Part shown: positions 22,791-31,234 of the stretch, piece by piece
How the letters are laid out: each line of letters opens with the position of its first letter
How positions within the stretch are numbered: position 1 is the first letter of the stretch
Assembly: GCA_016717705.1 (NCBI GenBank)
Contig: JADKFD010000009.1
Coordinates: forward strand, 62,001-126,000
DNA length: 64,000 bases
DNA from: Rhodanobacteraceae bacterium
Lineage (GTDB): Bacteria; Pseudomonadota; Gammaproteobacteria; Xanthomonadales; SZUA-5
Direction: 5' to 3'
Made by a program: the position numbers and the translations under genes
The notes under the pieces: model-generated
The model's database searches: none
Seen by the model: the letters and a program-made list of their open reading frames with translations, nothing else
Told to the model about the DNA's origin: nothing

Positions 22791-23069
22791 TCAGCCCGGA
22801 AAGCCCTGAAACTGGACCGTTCCGATGCCATCCTCGGGCAGCAGCACCGGGATGTCGTCCTCGATGCGGTAGATCACCTTGCCGTCATCGGAGATCAAGC
22901 CAGCCTGAAACGGTGCACTGACGGCACGTCCGTTCACGTCCTGAACGCTCCCGGCGCCGATCGCCGCATTCAGCCATTGCTGCTGGTCCGCGCGCAGCAG
23001 TCGCAACGGGCGCCGCGACACCGGGCAGCAGAGTATTTCGAGCAAGCGCCTGTCGATGGCCATGGTCAT
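22791..23069 (-). CDS. Trm112/UPF0434-like small protein lacking the CxxC
   Basis: 92 residues. LLEILCCPVSRRPLRLL and GKVIYRIEDDIPVLLPEDG match the Trm112/YcaR family, whose members assist methyltransferases or have unknown roles. The family's usual CPxC zinc knuckle is CPVS here, so metal binding is doubtful. The start could be the ATG at 23069 or 23063. It is divergent from purE. Confidence 0.8.
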   Translation of the reverse strand: MTMAIDRRLLEILCCPVSRRPLRLLRADQQQWLNAAIGAGSVQDVNGRAVSAPFQAGLISDDGKVIYRIEDDIPVLLPEDGIGTVQFQGFPG

Positions 23070-23133
23070 GGTTGGTCGGTTTCGATTGGACAGCTAACAT
23101 AGCGCGCTCCCCCAAGCATCTCCAGAAGCCAGC

Positions 23134-23643
23134 GTGGAAACGATCCTGCCTGTAGTAGGAGTGGTCATGGGCTCGCGATCGGACTGGGACACCATGTCCG
23201 CGGCGGTCGAACTGCTCGAAGAATTGCGCATCGGCCATGAGGTGCGGGTGGTCTCGGCACACCGAACGCCCGACTTGCTGTTCAGTTACGCCGAAGAGGC
23301 GGTCGACCGCGGCATCAAGGTGATCATCGCCGGCGCTGGCGGCGCCGCGCATCTGCCCGGCATGCTGGCGGCGAAGACCTGGCTGCCGGTCCTCGGCGTG
23401 CCGGTGCAGTCCAAGACACTGAATGGTGTCGATTCCTTGCTGTCGATCGTGCAGATGCCCGCTGGCGTGCCGGTCCTGACCCTGGCGATCGGCGTGGCCG
23501 GTGCCAAGAATGCCGCGCTGGCGGCGGCGGCGATCCTGTCCTTGAGCAACCCACTGCTGGCAGCGCGCTTGATCGAGCTGCGTCAGGCGCAGACCGAGCG
23601 CGTGCTGGCCGAACCCGACCCGCGGCGACCGGCATGCGAATAG
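23134..23643 (+). CDS. purE: N5-carboxyaminoimidazole ribonucleotide mutase
   Basis: Class I PurE; rearranges N5-CAIR to CAIR in purine synthesis. 169 residues with MGSRSDWDTMSAAVELLEEL, SAHRTPD (catalytic His), GAGGAAHLPGMLAA and QMPAGVPVLTLAIG. The start is a GTG at 23134. Its last codons overlap purK by ten bases, so the two are cotranslated, as expected because PurK makes PurE's substrate. Confidence 0.97.
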   Translation: METILPVVGVVMGSRSDWDTMSAAVELLEELRIGHEVRVVSAHRTPDLLFSYAEEAVDRGIKVIIAGAGGAAHLPGMLAAKTWLPVLGVPVQSKTLNGVDSLLSIVQMPAGVPVLTLAIGVAGAKNAALAAAAILSLSNPLLAARLIELRQAQTERVLAEPDPRRPACE

Positions 23644-24758
23644 GCGTGATCGGTGGCGGTCAGCTGGCGCGGATGATGGCGCTGGCGGCATCGCCCTTGG
23701 GCATTCGCGTGCATGCGCTCGATCCGGCGGTCGATGCCTGTGCCGGCGAGGTGGCACCGCTGGAGGTGGCGGCCTTCGACGATCTGATCGCGCTGCATCG
23801 CTTTGCCGATCTGTGCAATGCGATCACCTTCGATTTCGAGAACGTGTCGGCGCCGGCACTGAATGAGCTCGCAGCGGTGCGGCCGGTGCGCCCGAATCCG
23901 TTGTCGCTGGCCACGGCGCAGGACCGCGGCGCCGAAAAGGCATTGTTTGCCCGCATCGAAACTGCCGTCGCGCCGTTTGCCATCATCGACCAGCCACAGC
24001 AGATCGCCGCTGCCGCGGTCAGCGTCGCTTTTCCGGCAATTCTGAAGACGCGGCGCTTCGGTTATGACGGCAAGGGCCAGATCAACGTCGCCGACGCCAG
24101 CCTGCTGGAAGACGCCTACACGCGCCTGGGCAACGCGCCCTGCGTACTGGAAACGCGCGTGCACTTCCAGCGTGAGCTGTCGCTGGTGGCGGTGCGGGCT
24201 CTGGACGGCGAGATCCGCTGCTATCCGCTGGTCGAAAACGTTCACGTCAACGGCATCCTGTCGCTGACGCTGGCGCCCGCCGAAGTGACGCCGCTGCTCG
24301 CGGCCGCGGCGGAACGCTGCGCGCGCAGGGTCGCCGAGGCACTCGACTACGTCGGCGTGCTGGCGATCGAGTTCTTCGATGTGGACGGCCAACTGGTCGC
24401 CAACGAAATGGCGCCGCGCGTCCACAACAGCGGTCACTGGAGCATCGAGGGTGCGGTCACCAGCCAGTTCGAGAACCACATTCGCGCAGTGGCCGGACTG
24501 CCGCTGGGCGATACCGCCGCCCATGGGGTTTCCTGCATGTTGAACTGGATCGGCGACCTGCCCGATCGCAACCGCGCGCTGACCGTCCCCGGCCTGCACT
24601 GGCACGATTACGGCAAATCGGCGCGCGCCGGGCGCAAGGTCGGGCATGCGACGATCACGGCGCCCGACCGCTCCACCCTGCTCCGGCGCCTGCATCAGGC
24701 GGCCGAGGTACTCGATCGCCAAGCACAGATCGCACCGGCAATCGCGCGGCTGTTGTAG
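23634..24758 (+). CDS. purK: N5-carboxyaminoimidazole ribonucleotide synthase
   Basis: ATP-grasp enzyme making N5-CAIR from AIR and bicarbonate. 374 residues: IGVIGGGQLARMMALAA at the N-terminus, TFDFENV, ILKTRRFGYDGKGQ, and the ATP-grasp end EFFDVDGQLVANEMAPRVHNSGHWSIEG. The TAG stop (24756-24758) is the TAG of a GTAG-headed intergenic repeat that begins there, so the repeat defines the end of the protein (…ARLL). Confidence 0.97.
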   Translation: MRIGVIGGGQLARMMALAASPLGIRVHALDPAVDACAGEVAPLEVAAFDDLIALHRFADLCNAITFDFENVSAPALNELAAVRPVRPNPLSLATAQDRGAEKALFARIETAVAPFAIIDQPQQIAAAAVSVAFPAILKTRRFGYDGKGQINVADASLLEDAYTRLGNAPCVLETRVHFQRELSLVAVRALDGEIRCYPLVENVHVNGILSLTLAPAEVTPLLAAAAERCARRVAEALDYVGVLAIEFFDVDGQLVANEMAPRVHNSGHWSIEGAVTSQFENHIRAVAGLPLGDTAAHGVSCMLNWIGDLPDRNRALTVPGLHWHDYGKSARAGRKVGHATITAPDRSTLLRRLHQAAEVLDRQAQIAPAIARLL

Positions 24759-24842
24759 GCCGGTGTATCGCGCAGCGATTCACCGGCAGGGTCTCGGCGC
24801 AAGCACCCGGTGAACGCGCTTCGCGCGTACACCGGGCTACCA
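24755..24842. repeat. GTAG-headed REP-like element pair (GTAGGCCGGTGTA type)
   Basis: Two palindromic units, GTAGGCCGGTGTA…TTCACCGGC and CCGGTGAACGCG…CGCGTACACCGGGCTAC, face each other around a short spacer. A near-identical copy in reverse orientation is at 40848-40936. The GTAG at 24755 overlaps the purK stop codon. The layout resembles paired REP elements. Confidence 0.85.
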
Positions 24843-24850
24843 GGAGCGAC

Positions 24851-25429
24851 TCAGCCCATCTGCGCCGAGACAAAGTCCCAGTTGACCAGGTTCCAGAACG
24901 CCTCGACGTACTTGGCGCGCAGGTTGCGGTAGTCGATGTAATAGGCGTGTTCCCACACATCGCAGGTCAGCAGGGGCTTGTCGGCGCCGGTCAGCGGCGT
25001 GGCCGCGTTGCTGGTGCTGGCGAGTGCCAGGCTGCCATCGGCTTTCTGCACCAGCCAGGCCCAACCGGAACCGAAGGTGCCGATTGCGGTCTTGGTGAAC
25101 TCTTCCTTGAACTTGTCGAAACTGCCAAACGCGGTGTCGATGGCAGCCGCCAGCGCGCCAGTCGGTGCGCCGCCGCCATTGGGCTTCAGGCAGTTCCAGT
25201 AGAAGCTGTGGTTCCACACCTGGGCAGCATTGTTGAACACGCCGCCACTCGACGAGCGCACGATCTCCTCCAGGCTCTGGTTCTCGTGGGCGGTGCCCTT
25301 GACCAGGTTGTTGAGGTTGGTGACGTAGGCCTGGTGGTGCTTGCTGTAGTGGAAATCGATGGTTTCCGGCGAGATGTGCGGCGCCAGCGCGTCGCGCGCG
25401 TACGGCAGGGCAGGCAGTTCGATGGCCAT
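24851..25429 (-). CDS. sodB: Superoxide dismutase [Fe]
   Basis: Dismutates superoxide in the cytoplasm. 192 residues. Metal ligands H27, H74, D157 and H161 are all present (HYSKHHQAYV, WNHSFYW, DVWEHAYYIDYRN). FNNAAQVWNHSFYW and TFGSGWAWLV favour the Fe type, although metal choice is not certain from sequence. The start is ATG at 25429. It is transcribed alone and convergent with purK. Confidence 0.96.
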   Translation of the reverse strand: MAIELPALPYARDALAPHISPETIDFHYSKHHQAYVTNLNNLVKGTAHENQSLEEIVRSSSGGVFNNAAQVWNHSFYWNCLKPNGGGAPTGALAAAIDTAFGSFDKFKEEFTKTAIGTFGSGWAWLVQKADGSLALASTSNAATPLTGADKPLLTCDVWEHAYYIDYRNLRAKYVEAFWNLVNWDFVSAQMG

Positions 25430-25573
25430 GGTGATGCTCCTGAGGGTATCTGGATGGGGTCTCGCCGTTTCCGGCGGGATTCTGGCCCGGCCATGCTAGC
25501 CGAGCATTGCGTCAAGTGGACGTGGGCTGGCACACACGCCAGCGCGGTTGACCTCGCGCCGAGAGAATTCACC

Positions 25574-26101
25574 TTACTGCGGATCGCGAAAGCGATCCGG
25601 CGCCGGATTCAGATGCCCGCAGACTTTGCACGTACGGCGTTCGATCGAGCGGTAGAAACGCTCGAATACCGCCGGGAATTGCGTTTCGATGTTCTCCAGC
25701 GCGAAGTACTCCTCGAACAGCTTGTGGTTGCACTGCTCGCAATACCACTGCAATCCATCGCGCTCATGCGCCAGACGCTTGCGCTCGATCACCAGGCCGA
25801 TGGAGTCGGCCATGCGCTGCGGCGAATGCGGCACGCCGGGCGGCAGATAGTAGATCTGGCCGGCGCGAATCGGCACGTTGCGGGCCGCGCCGTCGACTTG
25901 CAGGCGCAGCACCATTTCGCCTTCGATCTGGTAGAAAAACTCCGGACCTTCTTCGACGTGATAGTCGCTGCGCTGGTTCGGGCCGCCGACGATCATGACG
26001 ATGAAATCGCCATCGACGATGCACTTGTTGGCCACCGGCGGCTTCAGCAAATGCCGGTGCTCGTCGATCCAGGCCTGGAAATTGATCGGGGTGGTCCACA
26101 T
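25574..26101 (-). CDS. 3-hydroxyanthranilate 3,4-dioxygenase
   Basis: Cleaves 3-hydroxyanthranilate to the semialdehyde that cyclises to quinolinate, the last enzymatic step of the kynurenine route to NAD. 175 residues, cupin fold. The iron ligands are H48, E54 and H92 (SDYHVEEGPEFFYQIEGEM; PPGVPHSPQR), and R44 contacts substrate. The C-terminal rubredoxin-like CEQC…CKVC site is intact. I chose the ATG of MWTTPINFQAWIDEH; an in-frame ATG at 26167 would add 22 residues absent from the family. Other kynurenine genes are not in the window, but nadC is. Confidence 0.94.
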   Translation of the reverse strand: MWTTPINFQAWIDEHRHLLKPPVANKCIVDGDFIVMIVGGPNQRSDYHVEEGPEFFYQIEGEMVLRLQVDGAARNVPIRAGQIYYLPPGVPHSPQRMADSIGLVIERKRLAHERDGLQWYCEQCNHKLFEEYFALENIETQFPAVFERFYRSIERRTCKVCGHLNPAPDRFRDPQ

Positions 26102-26261
26102 GGCCGGCGCCGTGAGCTTGAGTGGGAGGCGAAGGTTAGCGGATGCGGGCCGCCATCTGAACCGCAACTGTCCCTGCCGAAACCGCTAACGCCCTCTTTA
26201 CGCGGCGAGGGCAGTCAATTCGCCAGACTCCCGCCGACTTCACGCCGAACTGCCCGCACCG

Positions 26262-27290
26262 ATGCGAACCTGGCCGCTGCTGTTGTTACTGTTGCTGCTC
26301 GCGGCGGATGCACGCGCCGCTGACGAGATCGTGCCACCCGTGGAGATCGCGGCGCCGAGCACGCAGACCGTGGCCTCCGCGCAACTGCTCGATGCCGTGG
26401 TGGTCAGCGGTGCGCAGCCGGGGCCGGGCCTGTGGCGGGTGTCCAAGGGTGATCACGTGCTGTGGGTACTTGGCACCCTGAATCCGCTGCCCAAGCGCAT
26501 GCATTGGGTGTCGCACGAAGTCGAGCAGGTCATTGCGCAGTCGCAGGAAGTGCTGCTCGGGCCGGGGGCGAAGCTGAAAAACAAGATCGGCATATTCCGC
26601 GGCCTGATGTTGCTGCCGGCTGCGATCGGATCGCAGAAGAACCCGGAGAAGCAAAAGCTGGTCGATGTGGTGCCGCCGGAGTTGTACGCGCGCTGGCTGC
26701 CGTTGAAAGCGCAGTACATCGGTCGCAGCCGCGGCATCGAGAAGCAGCGTCCGCTGTTCGCGGCGCTGAAGTTGTATGACAAGGCGATCGCCCGCAACCG
26801 GTTGACTCAGGACAATCTGGTCTCACCGGTGGTCCGCAAGGCGGCGAAAAAATCCAAGGTGCCGATCACCACGCCTGAGATCGAGATCGACATCGGTGAT
26901 CCGCGCGAGGCGATCCGCGACTTCGCCGGCAGCCGACTCGACGATCTCGATTGTTTCGCCAAGACGCTGGACCGGATCGACACCGATCTTCAGACCATGC
27001 GCGAGCGCGCCAATGCCTGGGCCACCGGCGATATCGACATGCTGCGTTCGTTGCCGTTCACCGATCAGAACCAGGTGTGCAGCGACGCCATCCTGCAAGC
27101 TGGCGTGATGCGCGAGCGCGGGCTGGACGACATGCGCGAGCGCCTCGAATCGGTCTGGCTGGAAGCTGCGCAAGCGGCTCTGGACAAGAACCAGAGCACC
27201 TTTGCGTTGTTGCCCATGCGCCAGTTGCTGGCACCCGATGGCTACATCGCGCGTCTGCGCGAGCGCGGCTACGAAGTCGAAGAGCCGTGA
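26262..27290 (+). CDS. TraB/GumN family secreted protein
   Basis: 342 residues with a clear signal peptide (MRTWPLLLLLLLLAADARA, cut after ARA). The TraB/GumN core begins with LWRVSKGDHVLWVLGTLNPLPKRM and includes a central helical part and a C-terminal segment MRERGLDDMRERLESVW…ALLPMRQLLAPDGYIARLRERGY. The family has a putative metal-protease-like fold (Tiki-related), but several conserved catalytic residues, such as a GTIH motif, read GTLN here, so activity is uncertain. Confidence 0.88.
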   Translation: MRTWPLLLLLLLLAADARAADEIVPPVEIAAPSTQTVASAQLLDAVVVSGAQPGPGLWRVSKGDHVLWVLGTLNPLPKRMHWVSHEVEQVIAQSQEVLLGPGAKLKNKIGIFRGLMLLPAAIGSQKNPEKQKLVDVVPPELYARWLPLKAQYIGRSRGIEKQRPLFAALKLYDKAIARNRLTQDNLVSPVVRKAAKKSKVPITTPEIEIDIGDPREAIRDFAGSRLDDLDCFAKTLDRIDTDLQTMRERANAWATGDIDMLRSLPFTDQNQVCSDAILQAGVMRERGLDDMRERLESVWLEAAQAALDKNQSTFALLPMRQLLAPDGYIARLRERGYEVEEP

Positions 27291-27370
27291 TAGGTTAAAG
27301 TTGCGATGCGGGCGACAGCTTTGCCAGAACAGCCGATCCGCCCGACAGACATCCTGGAATCGACCCACCC

Positions 27371-27901
27371 ATGGCTCTGAGTCTCCCGCTGCTGATGCTG
27401 GCGCTTGCCCTCGGCGCCCCTGGCGATATCTACCGCTGCACCGACACGGCGGGAAAGGTCAGCTTCCAGGACCAGCCCTGCGTCCGTGGCACGTCGGCAC
27501 AGCTCGCTCGGCACGGCGATGATCCGGCCACCAGCGAGCGCGAGCTCCGGCAATGGCTGGACAGCTATCGCGGGCGCCAGTCAGGGTCGCAGAGCCCCGG
27601 CGCCGCCCCGGCGCAGCAGGATCGGTCGCGGTATGTCGGCGGCGTGGTCAGCGAAGCGCAACTCGCCATGTGTTCCGAGCGCTTCCTGCACTGCGCGCAA
27701 GGCGACGCGGCAGCGATGGACGCCTGCGTGGACCGCCTGCCACGATGCGGCTCATCCGCAAGCGCGCCCTGCTGTCCGCAGGCCTGCGTCGACCGCTATC
27801 AATCACTGCGTGGCGACGGCCAGGCACTGGCCACCTCGGTGCGGCTGGCCTTGCTGGACCCGGCGGCGCCTGCTTGTGGCAGTGGCGCCGCACTGCGCTG
27901 A
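27371..27901 (+). CDS. DUF4124 domain periplasmic protein
   Basis: 176 residues with a short signal peptide followed at once by the DUF4124 core DIYRCTDTAGKVSFQDQPC. A Cys-rich C-terminal part (MCSERFLHC, CVDRLPRCG, CCPQACVDRY) suggests several disulfides. DUF4124 is common in Xanthomonadales envelopes; no function is known. It follows the TraB/GumN gene by 80 bases. Confidence 0.88.
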   Translation: MALSLPLLMLALALGAPGDIYRCTDTAGKVSFQDQPCVRGTSAQLARHGDDPATSERELRQWLDSYRGRQSGSQSPGAAPAQQDRSRYVGGVVSEAQLAMCSERFLHCAQGDAAAMDACVDRLPRCGSSASAPCCPQACVDRYQSLRGDGQALATSVRLALLDPAAPACGSGAALR

Positions 27902-27944
27902 TCGAGTTCGAGTCCGGCTTGAGCGGTCTCGACGAAATCCTCGG

Positions 27945-28091
27945 TCAGGCGTCCTTGCTGCTCTTCGTCTGATCGCCAGACGCCGGTTCCGATGGCTTGG
28001 ATGCCAGCTTCTTCTGCCGCTTTTCTTCCTGCTGCTTGGCTTTCTTCAGCTCGCGCTGGCGCTTGTCGAACGAATAATTGGGCTTGGCCAA
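27945..28091 (-). CDS. Small highly charged conserved protein (48 aa), TTG start
   Basis: The frame reads LAKPNYSFDKRQRELKKAKQ then QEEKRQKKLASKPSEPASGD and ends QTKSSKDA. It is lysine-rich and probably forms a single helix, like the small '(M)AKPNYSFEKRQRELAKK' hypothetical proteins widespread in gammaproteobacteria. The start is TTG at 28091, with CGGAG six to seven bases upstream; no ATG is available. It is convergent with the DUF4124 gene. Confidence 0.75.
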   Translation of the reverse strand: MAKPNYSFDKRQRELKKAKQQEEKRQKKLASKPSEPASGDQTKSSKDA

Positions 28092-28215
28092 GGTGTGCTC
28101 CGGTTAGTTGGCCCATGATTCTAGCGAATAGCGCGCGTGCACGGGCAAGGCTTGTGAATCGCTCGGCAGGTGCTTCTGCAGGACGGAGCTCGCTCCAATA
28201 CTGTTCGGTGAGGAC

Positions 28216-28303
28216 GTAGGTCACGTTGGCCATGCTTCTTGGCCTACGTGACATCGCGCCCTCACTGTCACGTAGGCCGAAAAGCGCGGCCAACGTGACC
28301 TAC
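28216..28303. repeat. GTAG-headed nested inverted repeat (GTAGGTCACGTTGGCC type)
   Basis: Outer arms 28216-28231 and 28288-28303 are exact 16-bp reverse complements starting GTAGGTCACGTTGGCC. Inner arms GGCCTACGTGACA (28241-28253) and its complement (28266-28278) are also exact. Related copies are at 33769-33851, 45301-45353 and 62428-62440. Confidence 0.9.
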
Positions 28304-28356
28304 ATTTGCTCTGCGCGCGCCTGAGCCGCGCTACGACGGTTTCCCCTGCCCCGCGA

Positions 28357-29034
28357 CTAGTAGGGTCCCGCCGGCCCCCACACGCTGATCGCCCAAACCA
28401 CGCAGAGGCAGGCGGAAAACAGCGCCAGCGCCAGCCACGGCGAGCGCCATCTGGCGTCGGCGGCGTCGCTGCGCTGCTTGCGGCCACTGAGCATCGGCTG
28501 GACCAGATCCTCGCGCTTGAGCAAGCGATACGCCGACACTGCACCCAGGTGCACGACGATCAGGAACAACAGCAGTTTCTGTCCCAGGTGGTGCCATTCG
28601 GTCCATTGGGCGCTGGCCGCGATCGAAATGCGTTCGGACAGCGGTCCGTACCATTCGATCTCGTCGTTGCTGAACAGTCCGCTGACGGTCTGCGCCAGGA
28701 TCAGTGCCAACATCGCCAGCACCGCCAGTGCGCCGAGCGGATTGTGGCCGATCGCCGGCGCGTAGTCGGCGCTGCGCCAGTTGCGCAGATAGCGCCCGAT
28801 GGCGCCGGGGCCGCGCACGAAATCGACAAAGCGCGCGTGCTCGCTGCCGAACACGCCCCAGAGCAGCCGGAACAGCACCAGCGCGAGCATCGCGTAGCCA
28901 AACCGGAAGTGCCATTCCATGGTCAGCCAGCCGTATTCGCCCGTCGCGTAAAGGCCGGCGACGCACAGCACCATGGCCCAGTGCGTCAGCCGGACCGGCA
29001 AATCCCAGACGCGGATGGATCGAGACGTCGCCAT
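28357..29034 (-). CDS. Cytochrome b561-type membrane protein
   Basis: 225 residues with four or five membrane helices. Paired histidines are placed as in di-haem b561/hydrogenase b-subunit proteins: RLTHWAMV (helix 1), MEWHFRFGYAML (helix 2), and WHHLGQKLLLFLIVVHLGAVSAYRLL (helix 4). ARFVDFVRGP and IGHNPLGALAVLAML are typical of this family. It may pass electrons between quinol and a periplasmic partner. A shorter paralogue is at 53949. Its ATG follows the murD2 stop by two bases, so they are probably cotranscribed. Confidence 0.9.
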   Translation of the reverse strand: MATSRSIRVWDLPVRLTHWAMVLCVAGLYATGEYGWLTMEWHFRFGYAMLALVLFRLLWGVFGSEHARFVDFVRGPGAIGRYLRNWRSADYAPAIGHNPLGALAVLAMLALILAQTVSGLFSNDEIEWYGPLSERISIAASAQWTEWHHLGQKLLLFLIVVHLGAVSAYRLLKREDLVQPMLSGRKQRSDAADARWRSPWLALALFSACLCVVWAISVWGPAGPY

Positions 29035-29036
29035 GG

Positions 29037-30434
29037 TCAGGACCCGAGGCCTTCGATGTGTTCATCGGCGATCGCAAAGCCGCCGAGCTGCGCAAAGGCA
29101 CGGCCGCGCTCGGCGTAGTCGCGGAACTGGTCGAAACTGGGTGCGCCGGGGGACAGCAACACGACGCCGTCGGCGGGCACCAGATGGCGCGCTGCAGCCA
29201 CTGCCTCCTCCAGCGTCTCGACCAGCTTGAGTGCCGGGCGGTGCTCGGCCAGAGGGCCGATGGCGTCCTCGATCTGCGCATGGATGCGCGGGCCGTTCTG
29301 GCCCATCGCAATCAGCGCGTGGGGCGGCTCAGCGGCAATCTGGCGCGCAAACTCACCCCAGTCGAGCCCGCGATCAAAGCCGCCGACGAGCACCACGACC
29401 GGTCGCGGCGCGAGACTGCGCAGCGCCGCCAGGGTGGCTTCCGGCGTGGTCGCGATGCTGTCGTCGATCCAGGTGACGCCATGGCTGCTGCCGACATGCG
29501 ACAAGCGATGCGGCAGCGGCTTGAACTCGCGCACCGCCTGCAACAGCGTGCGCGGATCGTGGCCGAAGGCCTCCACGATGGTGAAGGCGGCTGCCACATT
29601 GCTGGCATTGTGCGCGCCGGCCAGATGCGTTTCGGTCAGGTCGATGACATGCTCGTCGGCGTGCCAGACCTGCGCACCACGGCTATGCCAGGCGTGGCGA
29701 TCGTTGAACAGCACCTGGCGTTCGCTGCCCTCGGCGTGCGCCATCAGGCGTGCGTCGGCGCCGTTGAGCACGGTCAGGTCGGCGTTGCCGTGGATGCAGA
29801 CCTTGAGCTTGTCCCGGTAGTAAGTTTCTTCGTCGCCATGCCAGTCGAGGTGTTCCGGCGACAGGTTGAGCACCGCCGCGATCGCTGGATGGCCGCCGAA
29901 ATCCGCCGCCTGATAGCTCGACAGCTCGATCACCCAGTAGTCCGGCTCGGGCTGCGGTTCCATCACATCCAGCAGCGGCAGCCCGATGTTGCCGGCCAGC
30001 ACCGTACGCGCACCGGTGGCCCGCAGCAGCGCAGCGGTCAGAGCACTGGTGGTGCTCTTGCCCTTGGTGCCGGTGATGACGATGGTCTTGTCGTTGCGGT
30101 GCTGGGCAAACCACATGGTGGTGCCGGAGATGAAACGGGTGCCACGAAAATGCGCCCACTCCATCGCCCGCGTGTGCTTGTACGGGCTGATGCCGGGCGA
30201 CTTGACGACGATCTGGTAGGGCCCGAAGGTGCCAGCCTGGACCTCTTCGGCGACCACCTCGATCAACGGGTCGTTGCCAAAATCCCAGGACGCCGCCTCG
30301 GCCGGGGTCAGGATCACGCCAAATTTCTTCTCCGGGAAGATGCCGCGCAGGAAACGCAGTGCGGCCTGGCCCTCCTGGCCATAGCCCCAGATGGCCACCT
30401 TGCGCATGACGAAAGCTTCGAGGCTGATATGCAT
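29037..30434 (-). CDS. murD2: UDP-MurNAc-L-Ala:L-glutamate ligase type (MurD2-like)
   Basis: Mur ligase of 465 residues adding glutamate to UDP-MurNAc-L-Ala. ATP loop VITGTKGKSTTSAL, LNLSPEHLDWHG, and DDSIATTPEATLAAL are clear. The N-terminal VAIWGYGQEGQAAL, VVKSPGISPYKH, FISGTTMWFAQH and the end VLLSPGAPSFDQFRDYAERGRAFAQL resemble Xanthomonas MurD2, which adds L-Glu that MurL then epimerises, rather than classical D-Glu-adding MurD. This assignment rests on recalled resemblance. No murL is in the window. The ATG at 30434 gives an N-terminus (MHISLEAF…) parallel to MurD2. Confidence 0.85.
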   Translation of the reverse strand: MHISLEAFVMRKVAIWGYGQEGQAALRFLRGIFPEKKFGVILTPAEAASWDFGNDPLIEVVAEEVQAGTFGPYQIVVKSPGISPYKHTRAMEWAHFRGTRFISGTTMWFAQHRNDKTIVITGTKGKSTTSALTAALLRATGARTVLAGNIGLPLLDVMEPQPEPDYWVIELSSYQAADFGGHPAIAAVLNLSPEHLDWHGDEETYYRDKLKVCIHGNADLTVLNGADARLMAHAEGSERQVLFNDRHAWHSRGAQVWHADEHVIDLTETHLAGAHNASNVAAAFTIVEAFGHDPRTLLQAVREFKPLPHRLSHVGSSHGVTWIDDSIATTPEATLAALRSLAPRPVVVLVGGFDRGLDWGEFARQIAAEPPHALIAMGQNGPRIHAQIEDAIGPLAEHRPALKLVETLEEAVAAARHLVPADGVVLLSPGAPSFDQFRDYAERGRAFAQLGGFAIADEHIEGLGS

Positions 30435-30534
30435 GCTGGCTCGCGCAACCGAATGGATGACGTGATGATGCGTGGCCGCGCGTGAAGATGCACTGGCTGG
30501 GTGCTCTGGACATGCGCGTTTGCTCGCATGCCAA

Positions 30535-30703
30535 GAGCGGGGCAGGGGGCAGGGGCCGAGTCTCGTGTCATGCCCAAATCATGCCGATGAACGGTGCATT
30601 TCTGATTGTGGGTTTGATCGTGCTCAACCGTGGGACGAGGTCCAGGCTTGCCTCATGGTCCGAACATGCGCTTACGGCTGGTCCCCTGCCCCCTGCCCCG
30701 CTC
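30535..30703. repeat. Perfect 21-bp inverted repeats around 127 bases
   Basis: Arms at 30535-30555 and 30683-30703 are exact reverse complements built of the unit GGGGCAGG. They bracket a segment with no recognisable gene, between murD2 and the DUF3299 gene. Confidence 0.85.
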
Positions 30704-30720
30704 TTCATGGCGTCTTCGCG

Positions 30721-31209
30721 TCACTCCCACAAACTCACCTTGGTCGTCGTCAGCGTGTACGCCGAGGCCGCGATGTCGTTCTTGATCTGTTCGACATTCA
30801 GCGTGCCCTCGATCCAGTACGCATCGTAGATTTCGGTCACCGGGATCGGCTTGGCCAGGCGCGCCAGGATGATCTGGTTGGGTGGTGGCGGTGGCACGTG
30901 GATGCAGGCGCCGAAATAGGGAACGATGAAGAACTCGCTCATCTGGCTGTCGCCATCGACCTCGACCGGCACGATGTAGCCGGCGATCTTCACCTTCAGA
31001 CCGTTCAACTCCTTGATTGCACGGAAGCTGCCCGTCTGCACCTGCTTGAAACTGCCCTCGTGGGTGACCGCCGGAGTGTCCATCAGCGAGTCGACCTCGT
31101 CCTTGGGCATCAGTTCCAGCCAATCGAGCTCGCGCGCCGCCTGGTCAGCGGCCATCAGCGGGGTCGCGGTGAGCAGCAACAGGGCAGTGATCAGCGGCAA
31201 CACACGCAT
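30721..31209 (-). CDS. DUF3299 periplasmic protein of zinc-linked ABC cluster
   Basis: 162 residues with a signal peptide (MRVLPLITALLLLTATPLMA). The DUF3299 core is VKIAGYIVPVEVDG…FFIVPYFGACIHVPPPPPNQIILARLA, containing Cys and His that might bind metal. It is the third gene of an operon with an FtsX-like permease and ATPase. The same trio occurs in the zinc-starvation locus PA4063-PA4066 of Pseudomonas aeruginosa, and a Zur-like palindrome precedes this operon. Role in zinc handling or metal-free cofactor exchange is inferred. Confidence 0.88.
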   Translation of the reverse strand: MRVLPLITALLLLTATPLMAADQAARELDWLELMPKDEVDSLMDTPAVTHEGSFKQVQTGSFRAIKELNGLKVKIAGYIVPVEVDGDSQMSEFFIVPYFGACIHVPPPPPNQIILARLAKPIPVTEIYDAYWIEGTLNVEQIKNDIAASAYTLTTTKVSLWE

Positions 31210-31234
31210 GCGGAGTTTCGCCTCGCGTCAGATA

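Noticed and set aside
28704..30485. 593-codon plus-strand frame
   Set aside because: Antisense to murD2 and the cytochrome b561 gene, both of which have full conserved motifs.
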